This document shows, piece by piece, positions 60,133 to 64,000 of a stretch of DNA of 64,000 bases (the stretch's first letter is position 1; the number at the start of each line of letters is the position of its first letter). Made by a program: the position numbers and the translations under genes. The stretch is taken from assembly GCA_022885665.1 (NCBI GenBank), contig JAGQDJ010000148.1:124001-188000 (forward strand), read 5' to 3'. Below the pieces are notes generated by a model. That model was not told the origin of the DNA. It made no database searches and saw only the letters and a program-made list of their open reading frames with translations. The DNA is from Triops longicaudatus. Taxonomy: Eukaryota > Arthropoda > Branchiopoda > Notostraca > Triopsidae.

Positions 60133-61510
60133 TCTAATAATTTCTAATTAATTAATAATTTCTTATAATACTTCAAGATTTTCCTTTTAACCCCTTACGT
60201 GCGGCTCATATATCCCTTAATGCTAGCTTTGTGCCACTTGGAACACTTCCTTAGAAATTTCGCGTCAAGACTTCTTTCAATTTTCAAAATTGTCCGACTT
60301 AACGTTCTGAGATACTCGACGTTCCCAAATGGAAACATTCGTGGCAGGAGTTAGCTAAATAGCATTAAGTAGCAGCCAGTACTAGGGAGAGGAAAATGCG
60401 CTTGAGAGGTTACTTTTTTTCAAGTACTTTGCATAGTTAACTACTACTATACATTACCTGAAGTTGTTAATTGTTTTCTTGTTCTGTTTTCTTTTAGATT
60501 TTTACAAGATTTTGTGGATCAGTTACAATTAATAACTTATTTAAAAATTCATGAAGACCATGTTTTTTCACCAGAAGCAGTTAAATAGAAAGATTTCTAC
60601 AACATTACACATGAAGAAAACGAAACGGGAAGGGATGGGTGAACATGTCGGGTAATTTAGTTCGAAAGAAGTTCCCAATAAGTTCTATTGTTTAATGCTT
60701 TCGTAGTCGTGAGCTTCGTTATCTCGCTTGGAGCCTTCTTTTATTCCTTTCCTTAAAGAAGACATAAGTTCCCAGCCAGGTTAATTATTGCGGTTTTCCT
60801 CGGGACGAGCTCGGGGAAGTTAAGTGCAAACCGCTTTGTTAATGTTTACGAGTCGGGTTTTCTGCAGACGGAGATGGACTGGGTTATGAAGTGTTTTTAA
60901 TTTGCGCCTTCACAAAACGGCGAGACGTAGAAATAAACTGAAAGAAACACATTAGGAACCGGGGCAAAATACCAGAGTATTTTATTCCTCTTCTACCAAC
61001 TTGTTCCCTCCCCAACACATGTGTGTATATGAAATACGTCGCAGTCATAAAGACTAACCCTTTTTACCGCGACTGAGTCGTAAAAAGTTGGAATCATTCC
61101 TGTCTGAGCAAATCAAGCGAATATGTCTCCCTGCTAAAAAGGAAACTTTTCCTACGAGTTCGCTCTCCTTCGTGTCGCTCAACTAGATGACAAGGTTGTA
61201 ATAGGGAAACTCAGAGAAAAAGAAACGCAGGCCATTTCCACGAAAGTTGTACTACAGCAATATGTTGGGGACCATTTCTAGTTCTGCAGCAAAAGTATAA
61301 GCGCATATGTGTGACTGTGAGTTTGCAAGTGTGTGTGTAGATGTGGGAGTCGCAGCATGTATTAAGCCACGAGATATGGCGCCGCTAAAGTTTCAGGGCA
61401 GAGCCAACCCGCAAATCAACCCATTTGAATGCATGCTGGTTCGTCAGCCGTCACCGTCACCCTCCCTTTTCCTTGTGATAGGGGGTTAAAATGAGTCCGA
61501 GGGTCCATAG
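60133..61510. other. No gene seen; one hairpin
   Basis: CTTTTTAC (61059-61066) and GTAAAAAG (61079-61086) are inverted, and CGACT/AGTCG pairs inside them. Otherwise no recognised feature. Confidence 0.4.
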
Positions 61511-62074
61511 GAGGTGTCTCGGCGTGTCTTGAGTGTGAACATTTCGTTGATACCCAACTTATATGTGTACAAGTACTCTCTTGGTGGTTTACGTCGCCCT
61601 TTCGTCGCTTATATACTTACGCCGCGCATTTCTTTTTCTTTGTTGGTGCACGCTTTCGTTCGTATAAGGAATTGTAGTGAATTTCTTGCCGGAAATACAG
61701 ATTCTTTGTATGTCTACAGGGTTAAGCCTTCAATGGCAAGAACGGATAAAAACTGGCCACTGAGGAAAAATATGTCCATCACTCCTAAGTTAGAAATTCT
61801 GACACAGCATTTGTTGTCTATGGCAGAGTGTAGTAAGGTGAACTGGTCAATTCAGGTCAATTGTAATTTCAGTTCAATTATAAATTTCAGGTCAATTGTA
61901 ACATTTCGTGCTTTCCCATTTACCCTAAACATGGGTTATGTTGAACAAAAAGCGTTGCCTTCGATTTTCGAGTCAATATCGCTTTTTATATATATTTCTT
62001 TCGTCGGCGTGAGCTTTGCTCGTTGCCGTACATCGTTGCCGTGCATCGTCAATATCGCTTATTTCTTATTTTAA
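61511..62074 (+). other. Longest open frame in the window, unrecognised
   Basis: The frame is open for about 187 codons, but its first ATG comes only near 61733. The upstream part starts from a GTG, so it would make sense only as an internal exon. The latter half runs through a short tandem repeat of GGTCAATT words (61845-61901). No domain, signal peptide or membrane pattern is convincing. At this A/T content a chance frame this long is uncommon but not excluded. Confidence 0.15.
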
Positions 62075-62532
62075 AAAAAGATTTCGCTGTGTAAAATGCT
62101 GTGCAGAATTGAACAAGCTAGTAAGTTTCTACTTTTCTTTTGGCATGTTTTGGAGATTTTCATTTTTCGCTAACATGAACAAGAAATCGCACGACAAAAA
62201 TTCAAGAAATTAATTTTTTACAGAAATTTCTTCTTGGCCTTGTAAACATAGATAAGCCGAAGTCACTTGACCATCTTTTTCCGAAAATTACCAGTTGTTT
62301 TCGGGGAAAAATACTATTATAAAGAGAACAGTAGAAAACGAGGAAATCTATAAAGCTGGCTTTACATTCGTGTGTCGGCGTGCAATTCCAGTTTTTTTTA
62401 ACTTTGTGTTTGGTTTTTGTTTGGTTTTTGTTTAGAACAGATATAATAATTCTTTATATCAATACCTGTTTTATATCGACATAATGATTTGTTTCGGTTA
62501 ATTTATTGAGAAAATTTTGCGATTTAATTGAA

Positions 62533-62645
62533 ACGATCGGATCTTTGATCGAAGCCTATCTCGACCCGGAGCGGGATCTTGACGAATTTTCCAATGATCG
62601 GATCTGATCGGATCAGCAGATATTGACCAATGATCGAAAAGGATC
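62533..62645. repeat. Cluster of GATC / GATCGGATC words
   Basis: About ten GATC sites fall in some 115 bp, including GATCGGATC at 62535 and GATCGGATCTGATCGGATC at 62597. It looks like a small decayed tandem repeat. Confidence 0.75.
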
Positions 62646-62883
62646 CTGACCGGCCGAAACCAAAAGCTCCGGAACACACACACAAACCAAGGGGGTGGGT
62701 CTTCGTATTGTAAACATGGCACTAGAGGCCGCATACAAAGAACAAAGAGAAATTTTACTTTAATTTTTACAAACAGTAAATGTTGCTCATCAGCAATACT
62801 ATAACTGTTGAATCCAAAGAAGTTTATGTTTTAAGAAACAATCATTTCGGAACAACAACGGAAAGAAGAGACCTGCCCACTTA

Positions 62884-63560
62884 AGCTGTGTTTCCACTGC
62901 GAACTCGACTCGGGAGTTGAGTTCCCTGGACTCGGGTTTAATAAACTTGCGTCCCAAGTGGAAAATAATCAAGTAGTTGAGATTAGATTCTAGCACACCT
63001 ATCAATAAAAACTCAAAATTTCACAATCTAAATATGTTTGCAAAACATAACTTAAAGAGACGCTTGTAAAACAGAAGCATAAGGGCATGCACACTTCGTT
63101 TTTAGTACAACATATGTATTCAGAACCTCAATTTCTTACACAGAAAGGCTACCATTCACATCTTACTTAGATTATTGACTAAATTTTCATTTCTTGCCTA
63201 GAATTGCGTAAGTCTGATCTAATGCTTAATGTTCTGCATAATAAAAACACGAACAGCGCTATAAAAACTTATCCTGTGGTGGCTGTGTTCGCTATTTAAC
63301 ACACTACTGCTCACTATGAGAACAAGAAAGCTTACAGTGTACATATTTAACAACACGCTCGCTTTCTTTTACATCAAAACACATGATACGGTTGGCTAAA
63401 ATGTCACTTTTCAGCTTCACAAATCACTTTCGCTGACAGTATTTACCCACTGGCAAAACGTGCTTATAGCTTTCATTGTTAGCAAAATGAATGTAGTGAA
63501 AAACAAAGGAAGAAAAAGTTACGCATTCACCTGAATTATGCCTTATATTGTGAAGTAAGG
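62884..63560. mobile_element. R4 copy B (right end missing)
   Basis: Begins GTGTTTCCACTGCGAACTCG like R4 copy A. It follows it through GCACACTT, TATTCAGAACCTCAATT, CATTCACATCTTAC, GTAAGTCTGATCTAATGC and CACATGATACGG, then continues without interruption into CAGCTTCACAAATC and ACGCATTCACCTGAATTATG, which in copy A lie beyond the nested insertion. The right inverted end is not found. No coding frame. Confidence 0.75.
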
Positions 63561-64000
63561 TTTTACGTTCAACATTCTTTAGCACGGGTATGTGAAAAGT
63601 GCGGCTACGGTCATCCGGCGTTCGGTATCCGGGATGACCGTCAATTTCCGAGCCGGCACGGTTATGTATACCGAGCTGGCTTGGCAGCCTTGCACTTGCT
63701 TTGTTAATCTGTCAATTACGAGCCAGCGACGTGGCTCTTAGAGTCTGCTTAAGCAGTCACCTTTGGTGAGTCGCTTGGGAACAGGAGAGTTGGCTATAGC
63801 TGTGAGAATGTACCAGAAAATTGGGTTGCTTTTACAAGCCATGGCAAGATGTAGAAAAGTGTGACAAAATCGTGAGTTAATGCTTCTGGGCTTGAGCCCT
63901 CGTCAAACAGAAGCTCTACGCAATTGTAAACTGACCACTAGATTTCTTCCCTCCGACCTTAACAAGAACGCGGAAACAGTAGTGTGTGTGCGCTTAACGT
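63561..64000. other. No gene seen; 10-bp hairpin
   Basis: ACGGTCATCC (63607-63616) is perfectly inverted at 63632-63641 with a 15-nt loop. The surrounding 100 bp is GC-richer, with GCCGGCACGG and ACCGAGCTGGC words. The window ends without a recognisable gene. Confidence 0.4.

Noticed and set aside
1..64000. CRISPR arrays, operons, bacterial promoters or rRNA genes
   Set aside because: No regularly spaced direct repeats with unique spacers, no rRNA-like blocks and no prokaryotic gene organisation; the window is eukaryotic in character.

Overview
This window looks like gene-poor nuclear DNA from an animal, most likely an arthropod. It is A/T-rich, has no operon-like gene packing, and no reading frame is recognisable as a complete host gene. 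About twenty tracts are decayed 5-bp arrays in the style of (GGTTA)n / (TAACC)n. TTAGG is the telomere unit of most arthropods, and this is the main reason for the taxonomic guess; it is inference, not proof. The window could be intergenic or lie inside a very large intron.

What can be supported is almost entirely mobile-element and repeat structure. From left to right: (1) 1-14.4 kb holds two copies of an interspersed family (called R1 here), the first bounded by CACTGTAAAA inverted ends with TA on both sides and carrying an exact 341-bp duplication around a single N. It also holds the first copy of a ~800-bp family (R2) and long degenerate TTAGG-like arrays. (2) 17.5-22.1 kb holds a TIR element (R4) interrupted by a 1.56-kb element with its own inverted ends and a TTAA duplication, followed by a 5'-truncated LINE reverse-transcriptase tail with a near-perfect 15-bp target-site duplication. 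(3) 23-30.4 kb has R2 copy 2, a pogo/Tigger-like MITE, a Harbinger-like MITE with TAA duplication, and TTAGG-like arrays that reverse orientation at a perfect 26-bp snap-back palindrome. (4) 36-49.5 kb has a tRNA-Gly-like remnant, R2 copy 3, a ~232-bp tandem repeat present at two loci, two more pogo/Tigger-like MITEs, more perfect palindromes, and three arrays in the C-rich orientation. (5) 51.6-64 kb has the largest degenerate array (1.6 kb) framed by direct repeats, a MITE with CGTCGCGAGG ends, a 31-bp CG-rich tandem repeat, a GATC cluster and a second R4 copy.

The genes do not work together in any visible way, because no host gene could be identified. The structural points most worth a second look are the series of perfect short-loop palindromes, the nested TTAA element, the sharp step in identity between the two R1 copies, and the assembly join at the N.
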